Positions 1-9,208 of a stretch of 64,000 nucleotides of DNA are shown in pieces. The notes beneath the pieces were generated by a model. The model was given only the letters and a program-made list of their open reading frames with translations. It did not search any database and was not told where the DNA came from. Position numbers and translations under genes: made by a program. Source of the DNA: Mojavia pulchra JT2-VF2 (GTDB lineage Bacteria; Cyanobacteriota; Cyanobacteriia; Cyanobacteriales; Nostocaceae); the NCBI GenBank assembly GCA_019359325.1, contig JAHHHN010000003.1, positions 248,001 to 312,000 on the forward strand, written 5' to 3'. Positions within the stretch are counted from its first letter, which is position 1. Each line of letters begins with the position of its first letter.

Positions 1-47
1 AGCACAGCCCAACATACACCGTCTGTCATTGATACTTTTTATGAAAC

Positions 48-818
48 TTACAACTGTTGTGGAGTACCCAGCATTTGTAAAATCTTTTCCACCTGATCCA
101 AACCTCCAACAAGCCGCCTGATTGGATGAGGCCAAACTTTGACAAGGGTAGGAGTTGCAGAAACCTGATCGATTTCTGCTTGTTCGGGATTAGTTAAAAC
201 ATCAACAACTTTCAAAGTATAAGGTTGCAAGAGCGATTGCTCTAACAGTTCATGTAGATTATGAAGGATACGTTCAGTATTTGCACTATGCCCTGCAACA
301 AACAGGCGCAGGACATAAGCTTGTGTTTTTACTTGCAACTTTTGTGTCCTGGTTGCCGGGTGATGGTACTTCACTGCTGTTTCGGCAATTCCTAAACGTA
401 CAATCAAATCGTGGTCTTCCCAAAGTTGCGGAAATGAAGAGCGATAAGTTTCCAACACCATGCGATCGCACAACCCATCCTGCCAAGGCGCTGCTTGCCA
501 TGTTAAATCCCCTGCGTCAAAAATGGCGTTCAGCACAGCCTGATGTCGCATAATTGCCGGATATGCTTCCGCAAAAGTTCGCACCTGTTGAGAGCGAGGA
601 TCTAACCAGTGGTCAATAGTCGCCGTATAGCAAGGTACTAAAAAGTGAGGTAGTTCTGGTAAGTCTAAAATTTCTTGCAAAGCTGCACACAAATGTAAGT
701 GCCATCGACCTTGCTTACTTGGATCGATACAGTAAATTAAATCTCCTCCAGGTGTAAATAGGGCAATACCTTTGAACAACTGGGGTTTAGATAGTCTGTT
801 TGTAGTTAAATCAGTCAC
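48..818 (-). CDS. KaiB-fold domain protein
   Basis: 256-residue soluble protein. The last ~90 residues (about 165-250) read as a thioredoxin-like KaiB domain: a strand YVLRLFVAG, a helix, a strand LKVVDV, then ATPTLVKVWP and a GGL turn, the pattern shared by KaiB and the SasA sensory domain. The first ~160 residues have no family I recognise and contain Trp-rich stretches. It starts at GTG with a weak ribosome site; no better upstream ATG is visible. It lies alone on the minus strand downstream of pilT, separated by a structured intergenic region. Circadian or signalling involvement is inferred only from the fold; it is clearly not KaiB itself, which is about 100 residues. Confidence 0.75.
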   Translation of the reverse strand: MTDLTTNRLSKPQLFKGIALFTPGGDLIYCIDPSKQGRWHLHLCAALQEILDLPELPHFLVPCYTATIDHWLDPRSQQVRTFAEAYPAIMRHQAVLNAIFDAGDLTWQAAPWQDGLCDRMVLETYRSSFPQLWEDHDLIVRLGIAETAVKYHHPATRTQKLQVKTQAYVLRLFVAGHSANTERILHNLHELLEQSLLQPYTLKVVDVLTNPEQAEIDQVSATPTLVKVWPHPIRRLVGGLDQVEKILQMLGTPQQL

Positions 819-906
819 AGGAACAAGAGAAGTAAACAGTGCAAAGTAAAAAGTTTTGTCTTTTACCTCAATACCTTAGCCAATTTTGTGAAACGCCCAC
901 AGGCTG

Positions 907-972
907 AAATCCACAAAAGGCTGCGGAAGCAGCCTTTGTTCGTATAGCAACACCCTAGAAGGGTGTGGATTT
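907..972. other. Nested inverted repeats between pilT and the KaiB-like gene
   Basis: An outer 9-bp stem (AAATCCACA at 907-915 with TGTGGATTT at 964-972) encloses a perfect 9-bp hairpin (916-924 with 929-937, loop GGAA). A second hairpin ACACCCT/AGGGTGT (950-966) competes for three bases of the outer stem. It could be a bidirectional terminator or the remnant of an insertion-element end; it has no clear T tract on either side. Confidence 0.5.
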
Positions 973-1009
973 TGGTAAAGTTATTATTACTTTTTACCTT
1001 TTACTGTAA

Positions 1010-2323
1010 TTAAACTCGTCCTCGGAGAAATTGGGCCATTTCGTTAGGAGTTGGTGACATTTCCAAGGCTGTTTCTTCAGTGATGCGCCCATCTTGGTAG
1101 AGGTTAAGCAGCGACTGATTCATGGTAACCATGCCATCAAAACTGGCTTGCTTCATCAGTTCGGTAATTTCATCATACTTACCATCTTTGATCCATTCTT
1201 TGATTGCCTCAGTGTTGATCAAAATATCGTGGAATGCAGCCCGCTTGCTATCAGTCGTACGGCACAATCCTTGGGCAATTACTGCTACTAAAGACTCAGA
1301 AATTGCCACCCGCATGGCATCTTGTTCTTCACCTGAGTAAAGATTAAGTATACGCTCAATAGTTTTCACAGCACTATTGGTATGCAGAGTTCCCATTACT
1401 AAGTGACCAGTTTGCGCGGCTTTCAAAGCAGTGTTGACTGTTTCTTTATCCCGCATTTCTCCCACCAGTATCAAATCTGGGTCTTCCCGCAAAGCTGCTT
1501 TTAAAGCATTATCAAATTTGCGGGTGTGCATTCCCACTTCCCGTTGTTTGATTAAAGATTTTTGGCTTTTATGAACAAATTCAATTGGGTCTTCGATGGT
1601 AATGATGTGCTTAGGCATCTCTTTATTGATGTAGTCAATCATCGCCGCCATCGTTGTGGACTTACCAGAACCAGTAGGCCCAGTTACCAAAATTAAACCT
1701 TTGTGGGCATGACAGATATCTCGAAAAATAGGCGGTAACCTCAACTGTTCCATAGTCAAGATTTTTAGCGGAATTAACCGCAATACCATTGCATAGCCTC
1801 GCAGAGAGTCAAAGATATTGATCCGCACACGAGCAAAATCGTATTGAGTTGCTCCATCAAATTCCAGATATTCTTCAAAGCGCTGAATTTCTGCTTCAGT
1901 TAAGATTTCCCGCAACCAACTGACAAAAGTCTCTCTATCTGTTTCTGGATAATCTGTTGTCTCAATTTCTCCTCGGTTGCGGAAGCGGGGTACTTCACCT
2001 ACACCCAGGTGAATGTCAGAAAATCCTTTATCGTAAGCTTCTTTAATTAGCTTTTCTAAAGTCAAACCTGAACTGCTGCTCTTATTATTTGGGATATTAG
2101 GCATCGGTGGTGGAGAACCTGGACGATGAGCCGCAACAGGCGCAGAAGCTGGTGGTGGCGGTGGTGCAGCAGGGATACCAGGAGTGTTGGCATTCCTTGA
2201 CATATCCAACGTTTGTGTAGCTTGGCGTTGTGTAATTAACGTTGGCGCTGGCGGTGGTGGTGGTATTGGCGGGACATTACGTGTAGCGGCATTAGTACTA
2301 GATGGATGCTGTGATTCTGTCAT
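1010..2323 (-). CDS. pilT: Type IV pilus retraction ATPase, PilT family
   Basis: 437 residues. PilT hexamers hydrolyse ATP to depolymerise type IV pili, driving twitching and DNA uptake. Walker A GPTGSGKST is at residues 215-223, the acidic Asp box ITIEDPIE at 241-248, a Walker B-like LILVGEMRD at 284-292 and the His-box region GTLHTNSA at 311-318. Before the PilT core (from about residue 88) lies an ~85-residue proline- and alanine-rich extension with poly-Pro runs, unlike the short classical PilT; it may be a linker or interaction tail. No pilB or pilC neighbour is present, so this is probably a secondary, stand-alone PilT. The start ATG has only a weak Shine-Dalgarno. Confidence 0.93.
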   Translation of the reverse strand: MTESQHPSSTNAATRNVPPIPPPPPAPTLITQRQATQTLDMSRNANTPGIPAAPPPPPASAPVAAHRPGSPPPMPNIPNNKSSSSGLTLEKLIKEAYDKGFSDIHLGVGEVPRFRNRGEIETTDYPETDRETFVSWLREILTEAEIQRFEEYLEFDGATQYDFARVRINIFDSLRGYAMVLRLIPLKILTMEQLRLPPIFRDICHAHKGLILVTGPTGSGKSTTMAAMIDYINKEMPKHIITIEDPIEFVHKSQKSLIKQREVGMHTRKFDNALKAALREDPDLILVGEMRDKETVNTALKAAQTGHLVMGTLHTNSAVKTIERILNLYSGEEQDAMRVAISESLVAVIAQGLCRTTDSKRAAFHDILINTEAIKEWIKDGKYDEITELMKQASFDGMVTMNQSLLNLYQDGRITEETALEMSPTPNEMAQFLRGRV

Positions 2324-3045
2324 AAATCTTTAAAATGTAGCAGGCAAAAAATTAAATCCGGGAGAAATCATCCGTAGATGACCTCGTGGCGGCGAGAGCC
2401 AGAGTAGTGGGTGTCTGTTGCCTCAGAAATTGAAAGCAACAGTCAGTTCCATTTCACAACTTGTACTAGTATTTTTTTTACTGTTTTTCACGCCAACCAT
2501 TAATTCAAGAGAAGATTTGTAACCAGATATCAACTGGTGTAACACATTTAAACCATTAACAAGCATCAGTAATTTTATTGATGATATTAAGTGTTATATA
2601 AAACATTAAGCTTAATTACAAATACCTTATCTTGTTAGATGAGAAATTTCTCTTGGATATAGGCAAGAGTTGTTAGCAATTAACAGCAAAATCAGCAGCA
2701 GATAATTTATTCAGACCACTTTGAGAATTATGAGAATCTCATCTGATTTTTATAAGAAATGTTAAGCATGATCGAAATAGAGTAGATGTAAGCGACCTCA
2801 GCAGCTATTGGGTTAGTGCTTCTATCTCTTAGGGTAGATGCTGGAAGCAAGCTTTTTACGTAGATATAAGCTTGGCTTTACATTCATATTTATAAAAGAC
2901 TAACTGTAAAGTTTAGTAACCAAATGCTCATCTTCTCAGCTAGTTTTTATATACTTAACTTCTAATTAAACAGTTCAGTTTTCTTGCAAACGCGAGATTT
3001 ATCTGAAATTAAATTCTTGACGTGTATTTTTTAGGAGGAAAAGTC
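2324..3045. other. Intergenic region between divergent pilT and a membrane protein gene
   Basis: About 720 bp, AT-rich, presumably holding the promoters of both divergent genes. A 7-bp hairpin CTGTTGC/GCAACAG (2415-2421 with 2436-2442) lies in the likely pilT leader. A weaker imperfect hairpin occurs near 2818-2853. No convincing coding frame was seen. Confidence 0.5.
3033..3038 (+). promoter_or_regulatory. Ribosome binding site that fixes the start at 3046
   Basis: A perfect AGGAGG lies 7 bases before the ATG at 3046. It sits inside any reading frame opened by the earlier GTG at 3022, so the downstream ATG is the likely start. Confidence 0.8.
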
Positions 3046-3420
3046 ATGGTTTCGGCTCAAAGCTCTAATCTAGGAAAGACCTACTCCTTGTTGATGATCA
3101 AAAGCTTTTTGATTTGGACTTTCACCTTGGCAGTATGCTTATTGGTTGTCGGCTTTCCATTAGTGGTTTTGATGGCTACGGTCGGGTGCCTGTTGTCGAT
3201 TGTTCTGCAATCTGTAATGCCTGTTAGTGCAGTTTTGCTTGTAGCAGGTGGTTTGATTTTGTTTAATGTCATGGCAGTTGTACTAGCTGCTGGCGTGCTA
3301 ACTCTTAAGGGAGTACATCCGACACAAATCAAATGGTTAAGTTGGTTGCACGGAGAAGCAGAGGAAATGCAGGCTACCGTCTATGCTGCTTGTCCTTTGA
3401 CTTGTGATATCGAAATATAA
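3046..3420 (+). CDS. Small integral membrane protein, unknown function
   Basis: 124 residues from the ATG with a strong Shine-Dalgarno. Two to three hydrophobic segments are visible: about residues 16-45, rich in Leu/Val, and about 55-85, Ala/Val/Leu-rich. A short polar C-terminus with two Cys follows (CPLTCDIEI). No domain recognised. It is a single-gene unit: a strong terminator follows directly and the next gene has its own leader. The perfect ribosome site suggests good expression. Confidence 0.7.
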   Translation: MVSAQSSNLGKTYSLLMIKSFLIWTFTLAVCLLVVGFPLVVLMATVGCLLSIVLQSVMPVSAVLLVAGGLILFNVMAVVLAAGVLTLKGVHPTQIKWLSWLHGEAEEMQATVYAACPLTCDIEI

Positions 3421-3448
3421 GTGCTGACTTCGACAAACAGTGCATCTG

Positions 3449-3469
3449 CCCGGTTCAGCCGGGTTTTTT
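3449..3469 (+). terminator. Rho-independent terminator
   Basis: CCCGG, a TTCAG loop, CCGGG, then six T residues, 28 bases after the stop of the small membrane protein gene on the same strand. Textbook intrinsic terminator form. Confidence 0.9.
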
Positions 3470-3540
3470 CATGTTTATTAATCAGCCGTCAGTGATTAAT
3501 TGTAGGGATTGACGGATGATTAAATCTTAATCACTATTGA

Positions 3541-3579
3541 CTATTGACCAATGACCAATGACCAATGACTAATGACTAA
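3541..3579. repeat. Heptameric short tandem repeat (TGACCAA type)
   Basis: Consecutive variants of the heptamer TGACCAA/TGACTAA run directly into the wecB start codon, so the start ATG at 3572 is itself part of the repeat. Such heptamers are typical of Nostoc intergenic DNA. Confidence 0.85.
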
Positions 3580-4687
3580 TCAAAAACGAGTTTACATTAT
3601 CTTAGGTACTCGTCCGGAAGCAATTAAACTAGCTCCGGTAATTCAGGCTTTTCAAAGGTCTCCAGATTTTGAGTTGCAAGTAATTTTGACTGGACAGCAT
3701 CGTGAGATGGTTGAGCAAGTAATGCAACTATTCAACCTCAAGGCAGATGGTAACTTGGAGATTATGCAGCCTCAACAATCTCTTAGTGATATTACCTGTC
3801 GCAGTCTGCGAGGGTTAGAAGCATTATTCCACGAGAGTAAGCCAGATTTAATCATAGTGCAGGGAGACACTACTACAGCTTTTGCCGCAGCTTTGGCGGG
3901 ATTTTACCAAAAAATTCCTGTAGGTCATGTAGAAGCTGGGTTAAGAACTGATGACTTATTTAATCCTTATCCTGAAGAAGCTAACCGACGGCTGATTTCT
4001 CAGATCACCCAGTTGCACTTTGCACCAACGCCATTGGCTGTAGAAAACTTGCAACGTTCTGGCGTTTTAGGTGAAATTCATCTAACGGGTAACACTGTGA
4101 TTGATGCACTGTTAAATGTAGCTGCGGCTCAACCAGCCTGTAATATACCTGGCTTAGACTGGGACTCATACCGTACTCTGTTAGCGACAGTTCATCGTCG
4201 GGAGAATTGGGGTGAACCGCTGCAAGGAATTGCTCAGGGTTTTTTACAGATACTAGATAAGTTTCCTGATACGGCTCTGTTATTGCCATTACACCGCAAT
4301 CCTACAGTCCGAGAACCGTTACAAGCGCTTTTGGGGGATCATCCCCGAATTTTTTTGACAGAACCTTTAGATTATGCAGAATTAGTAGGAGCAATTGGGC
4401 GATCGCACTTTTTACTCACTGACTCTGGTGGTTTGCAAGAAGAAGCACCTAGCCTAGGAAAACCCGTGCTGGTTTTGAGAGAAACGACAGAAAGGCCAGA
4501 GGCTGTTGCTGCGGGTACAGCCAAACTTGTGGGAACTAACAGCGAAAACATTATTGCAGCCGCCACTGATTTACTGAGTAACCCAGCTGCCTATGAAGCA
4601 ATGGCAAATGCAATTAATCCCTTTGGAGATGGGAAGGCGGCAGAACGAATATTGCAAATTGTGCAAAATTATTTAGGGATTAGCTAA
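3572..4687 (+). CDS. wecB: UDP-N-acetylglucosamine 2-epimerase (non-hydrolysing)
   Basis: 371 residues, the normal length for the WecB family, which interconverts UDP-GlcNAc and UDP-ManNAc for polysaccharide synthesis in the cytoplasm. Family motifs are present: GTRPEAIKL near the N-terminus, TGQHREM, VQGDTTTAFA, HVEAGLRT, PEEANRR, TVHRRENWG, and LTDSGGLQEEAPSLGKPVLVLRETTERPE near residues 283-313, the nucleotide-binding C-terminal lobe. It is monocistronic as far as can be seen. A role in exopolysaccharide or sheath sugar supply is inference, though it fits the nearby sheath-pigment cluster. Confidence 0.95.
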   Translation: MTNQKRVYIILGTRPEAIKLAPVIQAFQRSPDFELQVILTGQHREMVEQVMQLFNLKADGNLEIMQPQQSLSDITCRSLRGLEALFHESKPDLIIVQGDTTTAFAAALAGFYQKIPVGHVEAGLRTDDLFNPYPEEANRRLISQITQLHFAPTPLAVENLQRSGVLGEIHLTGNTVIDALLNVAAAQPACNIPGLDWDSYRTLLATVHRRENWGEPLQGIAQGFLQILDKFPDTALLLPLHRNPTVREPLQALLGDHPRIFLTEPLDYAELVGAIGRSHFLLTDSGGLQEEAPSLGKPVLVLRETTERPEAVAAGTAKLVGTNSENIIAAATDLLSNPAAYEAMANAINPFGDGKAAERILQIVQNYLGIS

Positions 4688-4868
4688 ACTACAATATCCT
4701 AGTCTGATTGATACAAAAATCTAGTTGTGTTGCAAAAACTGGCAATGTCTTGAGTACATATTTGACAGAAATGAAGCTCGAAAATATTCTCACGAGAAAC
4801 CATACAACTATTATCGAAAAGTTGTTCTCACGTCAAATCGAGCTATAGTTCCTGGCGAGGAAGTATTT

Positions 4869-6338
4869 TTACATATGTGCCCCAACTTCCACAGTTTTTG
4901 CAACATAACCGTTTTTGTGACGAAACCTTTTTTTAAACCTCGACATCAGCAAATATAAAAGTCCTATTATTACCAGCGGTATTGCTGAAGGTTCTGGGAC
5001 AGAGTGGGGGTTTTGCACAGGCTGGTAAATATTCCCTTGAGTTCTGCCCACTGATGCCAAAAGCTGCTCAATTTTCGTAAATGTATTATTAAAGTCAGTA
5101 CCAGCACCTTTAGAAAGGATGAGTCGGTTATAGGTCTGATTTTCTGACGCCCCAAAATTCCCTGTTAAAACAACAAAATCTTTACCTATTCTGCCTACGA
5201 GGGAGTCAATCAGGTTGTCAATATCAGCTTGGATGCCTTCAGGTAATTCCTCTAAATTGCCGATATTTTCGTTGTCAACATCAACTAGCCAGTTGCCATT
5301 GCCAATAACTGTGTTGCCACTCGTAAATATCCAGTTGCCATTTCCAATGATTGTATTGTTATTACCGAAGTCCCAGTTACCGTTTCCAATGGTTGCGTTT
5401 TCACTGCCGAAGTTCCAGTTGCCGTTTCCAATGGTTGCGTTTTCACTGTTGAAGTGCCAATTACCATTACCTAAGGTTGAGTTGTTACTTCCATCGTCCC
5501 AGTACCAGTTACCGTTACCAAGATTTGTATTGCCACTTCCAAATAGCCAATTGCCATTACCAATGGTTGCGTTGTTGCTATTAAAGTTCCAGTTGCCATT
5601 ACCAATAGTTGCACTGTCACTACCAGAGTTTGAGTTACCATTACCAATGGTTGCATTATTGCTACCAGAATCTCTATTGCCATTACCAACAGGTGCATTG
5701 CCTGCATTAAAACGCTGGCTACTACCGCCAGAATAGGCCATGTTGTTGCCAAGAACTTCTCTCAACGGATCAAAAGGTGATTGCTGAAGCAAACTTCCAG
5801 CACCTGCAATGGGATTACCACCTGTAAATGGGTTACTGCCACCACCTGCAATGGGACTACCGCCACCTGCAATGGGCCTACCGCCACCTGCAAATGGATT
5901 ACCGCCACCACCTGGAATGGGGCTGCCACCACCTGCAATGGGACTACCGCCACCTGCAATGGGCCTACCGCCACCTGGAATGGGGCTGCCACCACCTGCA
6001 AATGGATTACCGCCACCTGCAAACGGGTTACCGCCACCACCTGGAATGGGGCTGCCACCACCTGCAAATGGGTTACCACCACCTGCAAATGGGTTACCGC
6101 CACCTGCAATGGGACTACCGCCACCTGCAAATGGACTGTTAGCATTGTTGGAAAAGTTGTCACCAAGAACTAACTTCAAGCGATCAAAGATTAATTGCTG
6201 AAGCTTACTGCCGCCATCGCCTGCAAAAGGGTTGATACCACCACCTGGAATAGGATTGCCACCAGTGCTAGCGAAGGGGTTACCAGCAGTGGAGGTGTTG
6301 TTCCCACCATTAATTGGGTTGACAGCAGAGGCTACCAT
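4869..6338 (-). CDS. Glycine-rich repetitive protein with PEP-CTERM anchor
   Basis: About 489 residues. I chose the ATG at 6338, ten bases after AGGAG, because the paralogue at 8655 has the same spacing and sequence around its start (CTGATGG). Order: a Gly/Pro/Asn region of short NPFAGGG and PIAGGG or PIPGGG units; a middle section of about ten ~15-residue units with consensus [14 protein letters not shown], probably a beta-solenoid; a short non-repetitive domain (near [12 protein letters not shown]); and a C-terminal VPEP motif, hydrophobic stretch and basic end (PEP-CTERM). Two copies of a small L-x-x-x-LG(D/N)N element flank the Gly region. No N-terminal signal peptide is evident, which is odd for a PEP-CTERM protein. 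Extracellular or sheath matrix role is inferred. Confidence 0.8.
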   Translation of the reverse strand: MVASAVNPINGGNNTSTAGNPFASTGGNPIPGGGINPFAGDGGSKLQQLIFDRLKLVLGDNFSNNANSPFAGGGSPIAGGGNPFAGGGNPFAGGGSPIPGGGGNPFAGGGNPFAGGGSPIPGGGRPIAGGGSPIAGGGSPIPGGGGNPFAGGGRPIAGGGSPIAGGGSNPFTGGNPIAGAGSLLQQSPFDPLREVLGNNMAYSGGSSQRFNAGNAPVGNGNRDSGSNNATIGNGNSNSGSDSATIGNGNWNFNSNNATIGNGNWLFGSGNTNLGNGNWYWDDGSNNSTLGNGNWHFNSENATIGNGNWNFGSENATIGNGNWDFGNNNTIIGNGNWIFTSGNTVIGNGNWLVDVDNENIGNLEELPEGIQADIDNLIDSLVGRIGKDFVVLTGNFGASENQTYNRLILSKGAGTDFNNTFTKIEQLLASVGRTQGNIYQPVQNPHSVPEPSAIPLVIIGLLYLLMSRFKKRFRHKNGYVAKTVEVGAHM

Positions 6339-6946
6339 CAGCACTAATCTCCTATTTTTAGTTTAAAAATTTGGCAGAAAAAACGAGCATCTCAAAGACC
6401 AATTAAGTTAACTTGACGATGTAATTGTTTAGTATTTTATAGTGCAAACTAATTCTTACCTAATCATGCATTAATATTGATAGGCATCAACATAATGTAT
6501 CCAAGACAAGTAGGTTTGATGAAAGCAGTTGAACTGACCACATGACCACAAGTTTACTCTAGACATAAATCTTATAAAAATTTCCTTCCCATTGGAATGA
6601 ACAATTTTTAGCTTTTTATATCAATATTTTTGATGTTTTGATGATTTAAGTATTTAGTAAAACAGTGAGCAATACTTTTAGTAATTCAAAATTCAAAGCG
6701 AGCATCAGTAAATAGGTTATTTGCTGACTGTATGCCACTAAGAATTTGGAATAGCCTACCTTATAAATCTGCGAGATAGGCTTTTTCAGGCTATCTCGCA
6801 GGTTTGGCAATTTGCTACATTAGAATCAAAAAAGCCCTGATATACAACAAAAAATCAAGCTTTTCAAAGGCATATAGCAGGTTTTTGCAAACATCTCAGT
6901 GCAATGCCAATATATGTCCGGTTCCACCCGTGAGTAACTTTTATAT
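6339..6946. other. Intergenic region with competing hairpins
   Basis: About 600 bp, AT-rich. It holds the likely promoter and leader of the glycine-rich gene at 6338 and, near its other end, a perfect 11-bp hairpin CTGCGAGATAG/CTATCTCGCAG (6769-6779 with 6791-6801). An alternative stem AGCCTA/TAGGCT (6753-6758 with 6777-6782) uses some of the same bases. No coding frame seen. Confidence 0.45.
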
Positions 6947-7411
6947 TTAGAGAATTACTAAACTGGTATTGTATAAACCAGTGCCTGCATTGCCTGCTTG
7001 TGTAAAGTACTCAAAGCCATTTGCTTTCGAGTAGGCCTCAGTACCACCCACGATCTTAAGCCTATTGGTTGCCCCTGCTTCATTAGCAGTCTGACTAAAT
7101 TGTCCTAATGTGTAGATATCTCCATCAGGTAAGTGGATAATCTCCTTACCCTCAGCAATAATCTCACCATTTCCTAGTTGTCTAATTGCTGTGAATTCAG
7201 ATTGCTTTGTACCAATTAGTGTATTTGTACCTTCAAGGAATAAATTAGATGTTACATTTATAACGTCACCAACACCACGCCCTGGTTCCCCTCCATCTGT
7301 ATATTTTATAGATGTTGCCCTTTGATCAAAATTTCAAACTGTATGTGTTTTGGCTGCTGCCGCACCGACTATGGTATCGTTGTATCCAGTAAAAGGATCG
7401 GAATTAGTCAT
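6947..7411 (-). pseudogene. Allene-oxide-cyclase-barrel-like gene broken by an in-frame TGA
   Basis: A 155-codon frame runs from ATG 7411 (GAGGG ribosome site a few bases upstream) to TAA at 6947, interrupted only by TGA at codon 26 (7334-7336). The rest reads as one protein: a strand region, then GVGDVINVTSNLF, GTNTLIGTKQSEF, ITVHL-like IIHLPDGDIYTLGQ, and RLKIVGGTEAYSKANG. That order of GD-turn, LPDG strand and GGT-x-x-Y-x-x-A-x-G turn matches bacterial proteins with an allene oxide cyclase barrel (dirigent-like fold). No alternative start lies shortly after the stop. It sits between the two glycine-rich genes on the same strand. Either a recent nonsense mutation or a sequencing error. Confidence 0.65.
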
Positions 7412-7822
7412 AGCCGTACCCTCAGGCTTAATTTTATTTTGTACCTAAATATATATAGAATAAAAAAATATATGATTACTTATTTTTATTTTTATAAATC
7501 TTATAAATCATGCTCCTCTTAAAAATATGGAAGAGTCTGGTTATTAAATCATTAAAGTGGTAATAAAAGCGGTTTTACGGTGGAAATTCCTGAAAACACC
7601 AACCATAAGCAAGAGTTGATCGGCAGAGCAAACAAAATTTCGTTGAGCCATTGTCATATTTTATCAAGGGATATAAGGTAGTTTTTCCGAGACACCTGGG
7701 TTCGGAAATCATAGTTATTAACTATAGGAATAATATATGATTTTTGAAAAAATTACCTACACTTCCCTGTTGCCTGCTTACACAAATAAGTTTATAAGTC
7801 AAAATTTCTTATTATTGAAAAT
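7412..7822. other. Intergenic region, no gene seen
   Basis: About 410 bp of AT-rich sequence between the terminator of the 7882-8655 gene and the broken barrel gene. It should contain the latter's promoter. Nothing else recognised. Confidence 0.4.
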
Positions 7823-7869
7823 AAACCGCAGATGAACAATGATGAAATATCATTGTTCATCTGCGGTTT
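7823..7869 (-). terminator. Long perfect hairpin, terminator of the second glycine-rich gene
   Basis: A perfect 21-bp stem (7823-7843 with 7849-7869) with a 5-base loop begins 12 bases after the stop at 7882. On the minus strand it is followed by a T-rich stretch (TATTTTC). It would end transcription coming from the scytonemin cluster direction. Confidence 0.85.
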
Positions 7870-7881
7870 GTTACAGGAATC

Positions 7882-8655
7882 CTAGCGACCGCCACCACCG
7901 CCAAATGATGGCATACCGCCACCACCACCGAATGATGGCATACCGCCGCCGCTATCACCGCCAAATGATGGCATACCGCCGCCGCTACCACCACCAAATG
8001 ATGGCATACCGCCGCCGCTACCACCGCCAAATGATGGCATACCGCCGCCGCTACCACCGCCAAATGATGGCATACCGCCACCACTACCACCGCCAAATGA
8101 TGGCATACCGCCACCACCAAATGCTTGCTCTAAGGGCACGTCATCACCAAGTTCGTTTTTAAGCCTAGAGTTAACAAGTTTGTCAATCTCCATCCTCAAA
8201 TTAAACCCATCTGGCGGTTGAGTTGTGCTGCTGCCACCACCAGCCAAGAAATCACCGCCACCACCAGTTAAGGGGTTGCTGCCACTACCACCACCAGTCA
8301 AGGAATCGCTGCCACTACCACGGCTACCACCACCAGTCAAGGAATCGCTGCCACTACCACGGCTACCGCCAGTAGCCCAAGGATTGACACCGCCAGTCAA
8401 AGGGCTGCCAGGAGCATTCGGGTCGCCAAAGCGACTGAAGGGACTACCGCCACCAGGTGAGGAACCACCGCCACCAGGTGAGGAACCACCGCCACCAGAT
8501 GGAGGAGCGCTACCTTGTCCACCACCAACGCCTTTGAATAGATCGGCGATATCTTTAATACCAACCTCCTGCAAGCGGGCCCAAGGTGAACTCCCAAGTG
8601 AATTGCCACCACCAGCAGAGGAATTGTTGCTACCACCACCAATCGAATCTGCCAT
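7882..8655 (-). CDS. Glycine/serine-rich repetitive protein next to the scytonemin cluster
   Basis: 257 residues from the ATG at 8655, which has AGGAGG ten bases upstream. The leader matches that of the paralogue at 6338. Composition is dominated by Gly and Ser. The N-terminus has SNNSSAGGGN, then GGSSPGGG and SGSDSLTGGG units; around the middle is one ordinary stretch (FNLRMEIDKLVNSRLKNEL) resembling the LxxxLGDN element of the paralogue; the C-terminus is about seven units of a 12-residue repeat GGGMPSFGGGSG. No signal peptide and no PEP-CTERM. It occupies the place after aroG where N. punctiforme has a hypothetical gene at the end of its scytonemin cluster. Structural or sheath role is a guess. 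Confidence 0.75.
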   Translation of the reverse strand: MADSIGGGSNNSSAGGGNSLGSSPWARLQEVGIKDIADLFKGVGGGQGSAPPSGGGGSSPGGGGSSPGGGSPFSRFGDPNAPGSPLTGGVNPWATGGSRGSGSDSLTGGGSRGSGSDSLTGGGSGSNPLTGGGGDFLAGGGSSTTQPPDGFNLRMEIDKLVNSRLKNELGDDVPLEQAFGGGGMPSFGGGSGGGMPSFGGGSGGGMPSFGGGSGGGMPSFGGGSGGGMPSFGGDSGGGMPSFGGGGGMPSFGGGGGR

Positions 8656-9208
8656 CAGAAATAATCCTCCTATCTTTTGGGTCAAAATTACGTTAGTGCT
8701 GGAATATTAAATAGACAAAATTTAACTAGCTTTACGGCTTTATTTTTGTCTTTCTTCACTGCCGTAGCTAGTTATGAGCTATTAACGTATTGAGCTTAGT
8801 TGATTGCACGTTGAGTAATTTATCTAATATTTGAAAACCAAAACTAAGCTTAAAATTACGCTAGCCACATACATATTAGGTATGGTTGATAGGTATTACA
8901 ATGACGAATATTTAGATTAAAAGGTCAATATTTTATATATTTATTTTCCTATTAGTAATTAGGATAAATGTACTTAGAAATTTTAGGAAAAATAACTTTT
9001 AAATACTATAGGTTGTTGCTATTTAGCGCATGATGTACATCCGATACTCATGCCCAATTCTTAATACAAAATTGCGCTCAAATATAAATCGTAAGGCAGA
9101 TGACAAGAGCAGACGGCGAAGATATCTGCGCTACAAATTTTAACTGTAAAAGGAATTAGGGATTAGAAACTGGGGATTGGTTAAAGAATGGGGAAAAATT
9201 ATGTCCAA
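8656..9208. other. Intergenic region downstream of aroG
   Basis: AT-rich stretch with the upstream region of the glycine-rich gene (minus strand) and a TGGGGATTGG-type repeat near 9160-9200. No coding frame seen. Confidence 0.4.

Noticed and set aside
4725-4958. 77-codon plus-strand frame after wecB
   Set aside because: It overlaps the 3' end of the glycine-rich gene and has no domain or start signal.
5781-6201. Plus-strand proline-rich frames opposite the glycine-rich gene
   Set aside because: Shadows of the minus-strand Gly codons (GGN read as Pro on the other strand); the minus strand has the ribosome site and PEP-CTERM.
7839-8710. Plus-strand frames opposite the second glycine-rich gene
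   Set aside because: Same effect: repeat codons read in antisense, with no ribosome site.
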